Below are positions 26,663 to 34,871 of a stretch of 39,472 nucleotides of DNA, piece by piece. Location of the stretch: contig CAYLJO010000032.1 of NCBI GenBank assembly GCA_964383905.1, positions 1 through 39,472 on the forward strand, written 5' to 3'. Both the position numbers and the translations under genes were made by a program. The DNA is from CAYLJO01 sp964383905 (GTDB lineage Bacteria > Acidobacteriota > Blastocatellia > Pyrinomonadales > Pyrinomonadaceae). The notes under the pieces are model-generated. The model searched no databases, was not told the DNA's origin, and saw nothing but the letters and a program-made list of their open reading frames with translations. Every line of letters begins with the position of its first letter. Positions within the stretch are counted from its first letter, which is position 1.

Positions 26663-28185
26663 TATTGAAAGACCTTATCCACCGGGACCACGACCACGTT
26701 CTCCGGCTTCACGTCGATCTTATAAGCTTCGATGATCTTATCCTCGTCCGTAATCTCTTTCGGCTTTGGCGAATTGTAAGTGATCGGCGACGGCTTGTTA
26801 CTGATGATGGCATCACGCAGCGCTTCGGCGTCGTTGGTGACAATAGCGATATACATTCGGTCGGATTTGAGGTGCTGCCGGATGGCCCGGTTGACGTCTT
26901 CGAGCGTCAGCTTCGCCAACTGCTCGCGCATGTAGGAATTGAAATCCGGGATGCCGTAAAAGCGGCTGTCGAGCGCGTAACCCAACTGCGCGTCCTGCGT
27001 CTGCGTCAGGATGTTGACGTATTTTGAAAGGAACTCGCGCGTTGCTTCGAATGCCTCGCGCGAGAGGCCGTCGCGGACCAGCTTTTCATACTCGTAAAGA
27101 GCGGCGCGCAGCGCGAAGTGGCCGTTCTGCGGTTCGACCGGTCGAATCCATATCTGAAAGATCTGCCGGTGGCGCGCAAGGTTCGGGTCCGGGTCGAACT
27201 GGAACATGCCGCGTGGGAAGTACTCGATATAAGCATAGTCGCCGTAATTGAGGCCGCGCGCTTCCCGCAAACGCTGGTAGAGGTAGCTGTTCGATGACCG
27301 GTGCTGGCCTAAGTAGGAAGCGACGAGCGCCAGCGCGGGCCAGTCCCGGTCGGCGCGCGTGACGTCGATCGGAAACCCGAGCGAGATGGCCGTCGAGCGC
27401 GTCGGGCGCTTGACGATCTCAATGTGCGTCCCCGTGACCATTTCAGTGACGCTGAATGAGTTGCGCGCCCCCCCTCCCGGCAGAAGCTTCATGAAGTCGG
27501 CCTCTACTCTTTCTGGAAATCCTGACGGGTAACCTCCCGCCAGCCCGAGAATAAAATCCTCCTTCGTATAATGTATGCGATAAAAGGCCCGCACGTCGTC
27601 GAGCGTGAGCGCTTCGAGCGAGCTGACCCGGCCGATGTTCTGATGGCCGTAGGGGTGCCCATCGCCGTAAATCATGTGGTAAAGAACTTCCTTGCCTAAC
27701 TCCTCATCGTTGCCGCCGCGTAAAGAGACTTTCAGGTAGTTGATCGCGTCGGTCTTTAACCTCGTGAAATCATCCTGGCAGAATCCCGGATCGAGAAGCA
27801 TCTCCCTGATCAGTGAGTAGTAGCGGTCAAGGTTGTCTAGGTGCGTCGTGCCTTTGAAGACCGTCATCTCTTTGTCAACCTGCCAGCCGAAGGTGGTCGC
27901 CATCGGGTACATCTGCTCGACGATCTGATCGTAAGTGAGCGAGCGCGTGCCCCCTTTGGCGAGCATGGCGGCAGTTAAGGCCGCCACGCCTTCTTTACCC
28001 TTCGGGTCGGAGGCGGCGCCGGTCAGAAAGAGTATGCGGAATGTGACGAGTGGCGAGCGGTTCGGTAAAAGCAGAGCGCGGGTACTGGCATTTGGCATAG
28101 GTTTTTGCTCGCGGACGGCTCCGCTGGCGAGCGCCGGAGACATAAGGGCGGATGTGATCAGCGCAATTAAAGGTATCCGAAGCAT
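26662..28185 (-). CDS. M16 family peptidase-like subunit, apparently inactive
   Basis: 507 residues with a signal peptide (LRIPLIALITSALMSPALASG). The M16 fold is recognisable (VTFRILFLTGAASDPKGKEGVAALTAAMLAKGGT; KTDAINYLKVSLRGGNDEELGK; GHPYGHQNIGRVSSLEALTLDDVRAFY), but the zinc-binding HxxEH is absent: the position reads GVAALTAAML. Family knowledge: M16 heterodimers pair a catalytic subunit with a non-catalytic one. The gene starts one base inside the end of the active M16 gene (TGATG), with a strong GGAGGGG site, so both are translated together. Probably periplasmic. Confidence 0.88.
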   Translation of the reverse strand: MLRIPLIALITSALMSPALASGAVREQKPMPNASTRALLLPNRSPLVTFRILFLTGAASDPKGKEGVAALTAAMLAKGGTRSLTYDQIVEQMYPMATTFGWQVDKEMTVFKGTTHLDNLDRYYSLIREMLLDPGFCQDDFTRLKTDAINYLKVSLRGGNDEELGKEVLYHMIYGDGHPYGHQNIGRVSSLEALTLDDVRAFYRIHYTKEDFILGLAGGYPSGFPERVEADFMKLLPGGGARNSFSVTEMVTGTHIEIVKRPTRSTAISLGFPIDVTRADRDWPALALVASYLGQHRSSNSYLYQRLREARGLNYGDYAYIEYFPRGMFQFDPDPNLARHRQIFQIWIRPVEPQNGHFALRAALYEYEKLVRDGLSREAFEATREFLSKYVNILTQTQDAQLGYALDSRFYGIPDFNSYMREQLAKLTLEDVNRAIRQHLKSDRMYIAIVTNDAEALRDAIISNKPSPITYNSPKPKEITDEDKIIEAYKIDVKPENVVVVPVDKVFQ

Positions 28186-29540
28186 CAGTCGCCCCCCTCC
28201 TTGCTTCCAGACTTGGTCGCGAGCGTGACGATGCTGCGGTGATTATCTACGAAGTAGCGTGAGGCGGCGGCGCGTATCTCCTCCGGTGTGATACTGTCGT
28301 ATATCGCAAACAGCCTGTCAATCGTCTCCGGCGTGCGGCGCAATCCAATATAAGATGCGAGCATGCCGGCAATCGCTTCGGAGCTGTCGAGGGCCAGCGC
28401 GGCACTGTAGCGTAGACGCGAGCGCGTCGCGTCGAGCTTCGATTGCGGAATTAACTCTGTCGTGTAGCGCTTACAGGTCGCGAGGATCTGATCGCGCACG
28501 TAGTCAACATCCTTCGGGTCTTTGACCCGCGCAAAGACGGCAAAGAGCTCCGGGTCTTTCCGGTCGTCAAACGAGACTTCCAACGAGTCAACCTTCTGTT
28601 CCTTTAGTACCAGGCGCTGGTAAAGCTCGGAGTTTTCGCCGAACGCAATGGGCGCGAGAAGATCCAGCGCCGGCTTCTCTTTCGAGACATCCGAGTAAGC
28701 CGGGCCGCGAAACGCGACGACGATGTAGGGGAGCGTTGGCGAGGGCCAGTCAATGTGCGCAGTACGCGGCTCGGTCTGCTCCGGCTCCGCCGGGATCTGT
28801 GGGTCGTAATTGCCGCGCTTCCAGTCACCAAACTCCTTCTTCGTGAGCTTGAGCGCCCGCTCGCGCGTCACGTCGCCGACCATCACGATGGTCGTATACT
28901 CGGGGCGGTAATAGCGTTGATAAAACTCAAGGCTGTAATCGTACTGGTTAGGCATATCGTCAATATCCCTGATGTAACCCATTGTCGTATGCGAGTAGGT
29001 GTGTCGCTTGTAAGCGGTCTCGCGCAGAACTTCGAAGAGTTTTGCAGCCGGGTTAGCGCTGTTTTTGTTGTACTCGCCTTTCACGGCAAGCGTCTCCGTT
29101 TTATACGCGGCCGGCGCATATTTAAGGTGCTGGAAGCGGTCGGCCTCAAGATGCATGACCCGGTCGAGGTCTTCCTTCGAGAAGACTTCGTGATAGACGG
29201 TGCGGTCGTCCGTCGTATAAGCGTTTGACGACGCGCCCGCGCGCTTTAATATCTCGTCGCGTTGCTCGGCGGTAAAGTTCTCGCTGCCGCGAAACATCAG
29301 GTGCTCGAACAGGTGAGCATAGCCGCTCTTGCCCGGCTCGACTTCGTTGCGCGAGCCCGTCTGGACGACGATGTACAGGGCGATGAGGTTCGGGTAGTCG
29401 GTCGGGACGGTGATCAGCCGCAGGCCGTTCGGCAGATCGTCAATCGTATAATTGTATGGGAAGAGCTTACGCGACTTCTCCTGAGCGAGCGTCATCGCCG
29501 GCGCACACAATAATAGCGATATGAGAATCAATAATTTCAT
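28185..29540 (-). CDS. M16 family zinc peptidase (active subunit)
   Basis: 451 residues. Signal peptide MKLLILISLLLCAPAMTLAQ, then the mature domain starting NYTIDDLPNGLRLITVPTD. The inverted zinc motif HxxEH is complete at His76-Leu-Phe-Glu79-His80 within GYAHLFEHLMFRG; the downstream glutamate segment ETLAVKGEYNKN is present about 80 residues later. Two M16 halves (about 30-230 and 250-440). It likely degrades peptides in the periplasm as a complex with the inactive partner encoded immediately downstream. On the minus strand a -10-like TATAAT at 29587-29582 lies about 42 bases before the start codon. Confidence 0.93.
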   Translation of the reverse strand: MKLLILISLLLCAPAMTLAQEKSRKLFPYNYTIDDLPNGLRLITVPTDYPNLIALYIVVQTGSRNEVEPGKSGYAHLFEHLMFRGSENFTAEQRDEILKRAGASSNAYTTDDRTVYHEVFSKEDLDRVMHLEADRFQHLKYAPAAYKTETLAVKGEYNKNSANPAAKLFEVLRETAYKRHTYSHTTMGYIRDIDDMPNQYDYSLEFYQRYYRPEYTTIVMVGDVTRERALKLTKKEFGDWKRGNYDPQIPAEPEQTEPRTAHIDWPSPTLPYIVVAFRGPAYSDVSKEKPALDLLAPIAFGENSELYQRLVLKEQKVDSLEVSFDDRKDPELFAVFARVKDPKDVDYVRDQILATCKRYTTELIPQSKLDATRSRLRYSAALALDSSEAIAGMLASYIGLRRTPETIDRLFAIYDSITPEEIRAAASRYFVDNHRSIVTLATKSGSKEGGD

Positions 29541-29982
29541 GTTGACACTCTTGAAACTTAGACAAGGAAATTGGTCGCTATATTATACATGATTAGCGGT
29601 CATACCGCCCTCTTGTAACGAGCAAAACTGCTTCCGTCATGCGTTTTCGGCCGACTTAAGCTATGGCATCTTGATCACGCCGCTCTCTGCGAAAGCAAAG
29701 CCTGATTGAGGCAATTATGTTCGGACGGCCAAATCGCCGCAATTAGAAGACCCTTAATTCAACTTGCGTAACTTGTAGCGAAAAACCACCCGTATTACAA
29801 ATCGCTAAATATAAGCGATTTAGACTCGCCGCTCGGTGTGATCCGTAAAACAACTTTAAAGGCACGGTGCTTGCTTGGCATTTCCAATGTTTCACCGGCA
29901 CAAGTATCTAACAACCGGGGCGCAGGATTTCGTTGCGACCTCTTTTCTCAAAACTCCGAATCACCTTAGGAGAATAAAGAAC
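29541..29982. other. Divergent intergenic region, M16 operon and BON gene
   Basis: 442 bp without a gene. It contains a TATAAT on the minus strand (29587-29582) for the peptidase operon and a perfect 8-bp stem AAATCGCT-(7 nt)-AGCGATTT at 29799-29821, which may be an operator or leader hairpin for the BON gene. The ribosome site for that gene is TTAGGAG at 29966-29972. Confidence 0.45.
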
Positions 29983-30375
29983 ATGAAAAAAATGACGGCT
30001 CTATTAGGCAGCCTCATCTTAATGGCGATGCTCGCGCCGGGCGTCGCCACCGCACAAAATGCCAATTCAGCCAACGCCAGGTCGGCGAAGACCAGAAAGG
30101 CCAAGACTCCCAGGACTGCTCCACCGACGAGTGATGCCGATATTCAGAAGTGCATCCAGGACAAGCTAGCCGCTTCGGCCAAGCTCAAAGACCAGGGCTT
30201 CAGCGTGTCCGTAAGCAACGGCGAGGCAACCTTCACCGGTACGGCCAGGAACGGCGGAAGCAAGGGGGCGGCGACCCGAATGGCCAAAAGCTGCGGCGCG
30301 AAGAAAGTGACCAACAACATCACGGTTCAAGCGTCAACGAAGCCCCCGAAGACCAGGAAGCCGAAGAAGACCTAG
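29983..30375 (+). CDS. Small secreted BON-domain protein
   Basis: 130 residues from ATG 29983, preceded by TTAGGAG; the frame is open 36 codons upstream but that extension is not protein-like. N-terminal signal MKKMTALLGSLILMAMLAPGVATAQ. A basic Lys/Arg/Ala/Pro linker (about 27-52) leads to a BON domain (about 55-118): DADIQKCIQDKLAAS, FSVSVSNGEATFTGTA, then a second strand-helix segment ending VTNNITV. A Lys/Pro-rich tail follows. BON domains bind membranes or phospholipids and occur in OsmY and related periplasmic stress proteins. The cysteines in QKCIQ and KSCGAK may pair in a disulfide. Single gene with its own terminators. Confidence 0.8.
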   Translation: MKKMTALLGSLILMAMLAPGVATAQNANSANARSAKTRKAKTPRTAPPTSDADIQKCIQDKLAASAKLKDQGFSVSVSNGEATFTGTARNGGSKGAATRMAKSCGAKKVTNNITVQASTKPPKTRKPKKT

Positions 30376-30403
30376 TTTCGTAGAGCCCTCGCGGCTACGA
30401 AAC
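30375..30403 (+). terminator. Stem-loop at the end of the BON gene
   Basis: Perfect 9-bp stem GTTTCGTAG / CTACGAAAC with an 11-nt loop, starting right at the stop codon. It lacks a T-run and may work with the second hairpin just downstream. Confidence 0.5.
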
Positions 30404-30407
30404 ATTA

Positions 30408-30455
30408 AGGGCCTGACCTGGAGCGGCAACGCTCTTGCTCAGGCCCTATTTTATT
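30408..30455 (+). terminator. Rho-independent terminator, possibly bidirectional
   Basis: AGGGCCTGA pairs with TCAGGCCCT (30408-30416 with 30439-30447) around an inner GAGCG-gcaa-CGCTC stem, followed by ATTTTATTG. It separates the BON gene from the convergent nicotinate phosphoribosyltransferase gene. Confidence 0.75.
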
Positions 30456-30486
30456 GTTCGTCAATACCTTATAATTTTTATCCAAC

Positions 30487-31944
30487 CTATTGTTTAGAGG
30501 AAAGCTCTGCGTCCAGTTGATTCGGCATATTCAACACGTCCTGCCAGCCGGAAGAGTCTTTTCGTATCTCCGCCGTTAAGTCGTCGCGCAGCCGGCGCAG
30601 CCGCCCGCTTAACGTACTTGAGTAATTGCGGATGTCCCGGAAACGCCTGCCTTGATCTTCGACGAAAGCTTTCTGCTTTTCGATTGACGGGATCGCGGCG
30701 TGCTGCCCGTTCTCCCAGAATGGCACAAGCAGGCGCTCTACATGCGTCGCCCCGGGAATCTCTACCTCCTCATCGTCGAGGCCGGTAACGTCGGCCACAT
30801 AGTTGCCCGCCGCATCCACCCCGCGAAAAACTTGCAGGCGGCCGGGCAGCGTCGATTTTTCGGGATTGTTGGAAGCCTTGAGCGTGGGTTGGTCCTCAAT
30901 CAGGCACTCTTTGAAGATCACCCCGGCGATCGACTGCACTTCGCTGGAGAGCTTGGTGCCGACCCCGAACCCCGCGGCCTGCGGAAACTCCGCCACGATG
31001 CGGCTCACTTTTTGCACATCCAGATCGCCGGTCAGGATCGGCATCAGCCCGTGCAAGCCATTCGCCTCGAAAAAGCGCAGACACCACGCGCCCAATTCTG
31101 CCAGATCTCCGGAGTCAATGCGAAAACCTTTGAACGCCCGGCGACGCGCTTCGGTCGAGGTGGCGGCCATCGCGGCATGAACCGCGCCCATGTAAACATC
31201 GATCGTATCCAGCAGCAGAGTTGTACCGTTCGGGTTGGCATCGAGCCAGCGTTCAAACGCGACCTGCTCAAAATGCTTCGGCCGGCCCGTGCGCGGCTCT
31301 ACCTCCGGCTCACGCATGTACTCGATGAAGGACTGTTGCCAGTAGTGTGCCTCCGTGCCGACGGCCGGGATGTCTAAGCGGTGTGCGGCCTCCATGTTCG
31401 AGGTATCGTTGAAACCCCCGATAAAAGCGTAGGTGGCCACTTCGACGGCGCGCTCGATGTCGCCGTTGCGCCGCAGGGAGAAATCGGAAAGCCATCGGTC
31501 GCCCGCCGCCATGCGAAACTGCATCGCCAGACTTGCGGTCGTCATCGGCAGATCGAAGGCGTGCTCAAACTTGATCTCCTGCGCCTGCGTCAGGCCAAAT
31601 GCGCCGGTAATATCGGCGAAAGGTTCTTGGGCAAAGACGATTGTGCCGGGACGCACGGCGCGCACCGCGCCGACGGATTGCATGTCTTCAATGGCCTTCG
31701 CGAATAGTTCGAGCCCGCCGCGATCCTGTTCGAGAGAACGTAGCCGCGGGCGATCAATCTGGCTGTCAATCAGCAGCCGCACCAGCCGCTCGTGGCCGAG
31801 GCACGGGGCGAAAGGCAGCTTGCGCTGCGTCACATAAAAGGTCGCCTTCGCCTCGCTTAAAGATTTACCGTGAAGACGCGTCGCATCCTTGTACGACGCA
31901 TTGCCCATCGCGGCGTGATAACGATCAATATTCAGTGTGCCCAT
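30487..31944 (-). CDS. pncB: Nicotinate phosphoribosyltransferase
   Basis: 485 residues. The N-terminus LNIDRYHAAMGNASYK followed by RKLPF corresponds to the family's 'DxY...M..AY...RKxPF' start. Further signatures are EVATYAFIGGFNDTSN, PAVGTEAHYW, FKGFRIDSGDLAELG, PILTGDLDVQKVSRI and GFGVGTKLSSEV followed by GVIFKECLI. It converts nicotinate and PRPP to nicotinate mononucleotide in NAD salvage. No clear ribosome site precedes the ATG at 31944. The genes on either side are unrelated, so it is probably a single-gene unit. Confident family assignment; it lies closer to the shorter bacterial/archaeal type than to E. coli PncB at the N-terminus. Confidence 0.92.
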   Translation of the reverse strand: MGTLNIDRYHAAMGNASYKDATRLHGKSLSEAKATFYVTQRKLPFAPCLGHERLVRLLIDSQIDRPRLRSLEQDRGGLELFAKAIEDMQSVGAVRAVRPGTIVFAQEPFADITGAFGLTQAQEIKFEHAFDLPMTTASLAMQFRMAAGDRWLSDFSLRRNGDIERAVEVATYAFIGGFNDTSNMEAAHRLDIPAVGTEAHYWQQSFIEYMREPEVEPRTGRPKHFEQVAFERWLDANPNGTTLLLDTIDVYMGAVHAAMAATSTEARRRAFKGFRIDSGDLAELGAWCLRFFEANGLHGLMPILTGDLDVQKVSRIVAEFPQAAGFGVGTKLSSEVQSIAGVIFKECLIEDQPTLKASNNPEKSTLPGRLQVFRGVDAAGNYVADVTGLDDEEVEIPGATHVERLLVPFWENGQHAAIPSIEKQKAFVEDQGRRFRDIRNYSSTLSGRLRRLRDDLTAEIRKDSSGWQDVLNMPNQLDAELSSKQ

Positions 31945-32056
31945 AACGATCAGGATGAAATAAAAGAAGCTGGCGTCAGGTGACCCGAGAGAAAAAACAA
32001 CACATCTCCGCGCTTGCGTTTCAGGTGCCGGAGTTTTCCGTTTTCATCTATCCGCT

Positions 32057-32943
32057 TTAGCGCCGGACCCGGCTCCCCATCCGTTTGATTTCATAACGAG
32101 TGTTGTCTATCCGTTCCTGCGCATCGGGGTGATCGGAGAACAAGGACCCCAGGAGATCAGAGTCGGCCTGGCTGATGCGCTGAAGCTTTTGAAAAATCGT
32201 GATCATACCCGCAGGATTAAAACCGGCCTTTGGCAGGGCCCGCACCCCGAGGAAGTCAGCTTCGCGCTCCTCCTCCCGGCTGTGGACGGCGAGGAGTCCG
32301 CTCGCGACAATCCGGGCGGCCGTCGCGCCCATCTCTCCCGCCCTCTCCCCTGCAATCCCGGTGATCGAGCCGATCAGGTCGGCAACGCCACCGAGAAACT
32401 GCGACCGTTGCAGCGCCTTTAAGCTGTGACGGGCGACCACATGGCCGACTTCGTGCGACAGCACGGCCGCGAGCTCGTCATCGTTGACAAGTTTCATCAA
32501 GGCGGTTGTGATATAAACATAACCGCCGGGCATCGAAAAAGCATTGATCTCACGATTCTCAATGACAAAGAAGTGGTAGACAAGGTTCGGGCGGAGGCCC
32601 GCGCCCGCGACCCGCTGCCCGATGCGGCCGGCGCGTTCGGCCCCCACCCCTATGATCTTAAACTTCTTGCCCATCTCGGCGTGAAGGCGTGCGCCAAGCT
32701 GTTTCTCGTCGCGCTCGTTTAGTAACCCGTCATTCGAATAACGGGCGCCGCGAAACTCCGCGTAAGGATCATCTTCAGCTAAACGTCTAACCGGGCTGAG
32801 ACCGGACGAGCTGCGAGTTTTTATCGTTGAAAACGCATACTCGCCCGCTCTTGTTTCTCGCCCCGGACCGGATAGCTGTAAAAGGGTGAACACGCTCGCA
32901 GAAACTATTACATAAAGGATGAGTGACGAGCCGGTAACCCGAC
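32057..32943 (-). CDS. M48 family metalloprotease, 5' end lost in assembly gap
   Basis: At least 295 residues; 278 if counted from an internal GTG at 32893. The frame stays open upstream through SSLILYVIVSASVFTLLQL, a hydrophobic segment that looks like the signal peptide or anchor, right up to the N run at 32944. The true start therefore most likely lies in the gap. The catalytic zinc motif HEVGHVVARHS is complete, with the downstream EEEREADFLGVRAL third-ligand segment and SDHPDAQERI ending, as in BepA/Oma1-like M48 peptidases. Inferred role: envelope protein quality control, acting in the periplasm. Reported as partial at its 5' end. Confidence 0.85.
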
Positions 32944-33043
32944 NNNNNNNNNNNNNNNNNNNNNNNNNNNNNNNNNNNNNNNNNNNNNNNNNNNNNNNNN
33001 NNNNNNNNNNNNNNNNNNNNNNNNNNNNNNNNNNNNNNNNNNN
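32944..33043. other. Assembly gap (100 N)
   Basis: Exactly 100 N bases, the usual placeholder for a scaffold gap of unknown length. Adjacency of genes on the two sides is therefore inferred by scaffolding, not seen. Confidence 0.99.
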
Positions 33044-33357
33044 GTTGCTTACCAGCTCAAGACTTCGCCTCGATTACGGATACCCCCTTGCTCATCTCAA
33101 GCGCTTCTAATTTTCCTATGAAACGGTGATTTTGAGAATAGCGGGGGCGTACGTAGAGACCATGGAGGAACCTTATTTAATTCCTCCACGCCACCTGCAG
33201 TAAATGTTCCATTATACACTTAAAAACAGTGAGGCTCGGCTGTGCTCTCCTCTTCACAGCCGAGCCTCACTATATGGTCGCTTCTTGTTTAAGCACAGGG
33301 AGCGACCGATCTGAAATTAATTCTCGCGTTTCAGCCCGCCGGCCCGCTCATATAGAG
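33044..33357. other. Region right of the gap: possible gene tail and hairpins
   Basis: A plus-strand frame from the gap ends at TAA (33108-33110) and reads ...SSRLRLDYGYPLAHLKRF. RLRLDYGYPL with a terminal Phe is reminiscent of outer-membrane barrel C-termini, but 21 residues are too few to decide. A perfect 8-bp hairpin, TGGAGGAA / TTCCTCCA, lies at 33163-33188. A terminator follows at 33228-33271. No full gene is present. Confidence 0.3.
33221..33271 (-). terminator. Strong intrinsic terminator of the Tyr-rich protein gene
   Basis: Perfect 17-bp stem (AGTGAGGCTCGGCTGTG / CACAGCCGAGCCTCACT, 33228-33244 with 33255-33271) and 10-nt loop. Read on the minus strand it is followed by GTTTTTA, so it ends transcription of the gene starting at 34095. 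Confidence 0.85.
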
Positions 33358-34095
33358 CTAGTACGGTAAGGGAAATGGGAACCAGTTCCGTATACTACTG
33401 CGGCGGCCGTAGCCGCTTCCGTTACGACGGTAACCTTCGTCATAGCCACGGCGGAAGCCGTCTCTGTAAGCCTGCTTATAAACATCTTTGCTTCCGTACT
33501 GAGAGTGGTAACCGTTGTCGGCATCTTCGTAGCGATCCGTCCCCTCCGGGTTATAGCGTTTCCCGTTGCGGGCATGCTCGGCGCCTTTATCCAGGCCATC
33601 CCGGTACCCCTGGTCTCCCGCTATCTGGTAGATGTCAGGACCATAGTTCCCGTAGCCGCCGTAATCACCCGAGCGGCGATAATCACCGTTGCGGTCGCGC
33701 CCGTAGTACGGGTCGTTGCGATAGTATGGATCATTCCCATAAGACGCATCGCGCCCGTTGAAACCGACGTCGTAACCGCGGCGGAAGCCGTCCCTATAAG
33801 CCTGCTTGTAGGCATCCTTGCTTCCGTACTCGCGATGATAGCCGTTGTCGGCATCTTTAAACTGATCCGTCCCCTCCGGGTTGTAGCGTTTATCCTTACG
33901 GCGATGCTCAGACCCCTTATCAAGTCCGTCACGGTAGCCCTGATCCTGCGCTATGCGGTAGCCGTCGTTACCATAGTAACGATCATTCCTCCACTGGGCT
34001 TGAGCCGTCGCGCTCGCTGCCAAGCCTACGCCAAAGAGCAGTGAGAGCGTCAGGGCAGCCCCACCGATTGCTCGTCTTAATCGATATGAATTCAT
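33358..34095 (-). CDS. Secreted Tyr/Gly-rich protein with two 62-residue repeats
   Basis: 245 residues with a signal peptide (ALTLSLLFGVGLAASATAQA) and a strong ribosome site (GGGAGGAG). Two near-identical 62-residue units, DQGYRDGLDKG...RYNPEGTD...DADNGYH...YGSKD.YKQAYRDGFRRGYD, are separated by a spacer rich in Tyr, Asp, Gly and Arg (YYRNDPYYGRDRNGDYRRSG). Counting by eye, 50 of 62 positions match between the units. I recall similar one- or two-unit proteins in Acidobacteriota, without known function. The composition is highly hydrophilic, with no cysteine. Probably exported to the periplasm or cell surface. Confidence 0.8.
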   Translation of the reverse strand: MNSYRLRRAIGGAALTLSLLFGVGLAASATAQAQWRNDRYYGNDGYRIAQDQGYRDGLDKGSEHRRKDKRYNPEGTDQFKDADNGYHREYGSKDAYKQAYRDGFRRGYDVGFNGRDASYGNDPYYRNDPYYGRDRNGDYRRSGDYGGYGNYGPDIYQIAGDQGYRDGLDKGAEHARNGKRYNPEGTDRYEDADNGYHSQYGSKDVYKQAYRDGFRRGYDEGYRRNGSGYGRRSSIRNWFPFPLPY

Positions 34096-34296
34096 ACGCT
34101 CCTCCCTTTACACGTCTTACTCGCAAAATTTATGCCATCCCAAGAGTTACCTGTATGTTCTAGATGTTGAAGGCTTTAGCGTTGTCTTGAGATTAAGGCG
34201 GTTGTCACGGTTTCGTGCATTGATGGTCGATATGAGTAATTCATGTTACAGTAAACAGCGGATCAAGCTTCTGGCGCACCCCGACTCTTCGACCTT

Positions 34297-34743
34297 ATGC
34301 GGGCCCGGTCTCTATTTATTGGCATCATTTTTGTACTCTTCGTGAGCGGTTGGGGCCGTGTGCTTGCCGCGACTTTCTGCCCGCACATGGCGCAGGATCA
34401 TTCTTGCTGCCATGCGCTGATGGCCGGGTCTGGCTCGCATGAAGCCATGGGCGACATGCAAATGATGCCTGCTGCGCCATCACCGGAGCCCGGTACTGGC
34501 ACTCTCGGTCAGCCTGTCGAAGCATGCGCGCACTGCATCGGCCATTCCGGAATCCCGGCAACGCCCGTCGCCGCGCATGAAGCAAATCAGGCAAAACGCA
34601 TCCCGGATGTAGACGCGCCGCTTGCATTGATGCCGCTTGCTCTATCCGCCCCTTCATTTATACTGGCTATCTCATCTAGGCAGGGCTCTCCACCCGGAGT
34701 TACAGGCTCCCGTCACGTCCTCATCAGCATTTTTCGCATTTAG
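34297..34743 (+). CDS. Small secreted Cys/His/Met-rich protein, putative metal binding
   Basis: 148 residues. N-terminal signal (RSLFIGIIFVLFVSGWGRVLA), then clusters of possible metal ligands: FCPHMAQDHSCCHALM, HEAMGDMQMM and CAHCIGHSG (a CxxC). A hydrophobic segment near the end (LALMPLALSAPSFILAI) could be a second membrane segment. No named family is recognised. The Cys/His/Met content and the Met-rich outer-membrane protein gene 128 bp downstream point to copper or silver handling; this is inference. The ATG at 34297 has no clear ribosome site. Confidence 0.6.
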   Translation: MRARSLFIGIIFVLFVSGWGRVLAATFCPHMAQDHSCCHALMAGSGSHEAMGDMQMMPAAPSPEPGTGTLGQPVEACAHCIGHSGIPATPVAAHEANQAKRIPDVDAPLALMPLALSAPSFILAISSRQGSPPGVTGSRHVLISIFRI

Positions 34744-34871
34744 CATCCCTCGAACGTTTCAGCTCAAATCAAGGGCTGAACACGCCTCTTCGTACCAGCA
34801 AAACAACTGATTAGTCGAGCTGAAACGGCCGCCGGCCTCCTGGCTCCAGGAACTCGTTTTGCGAGGGATCT

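Noticed and set aside
32919..33110. 63-codon plus-strand frame across the N gap
   Set aside because: More than half of it is unknown bases, so the reading frame across the gap is meaningless.
34096..34296. Search for a CopY- or CueR-type operator before the putative copper pair
   Set aside because: No convincing TACAxxTGTA or MerR-type dyad with a suitable promoter spacing was found.
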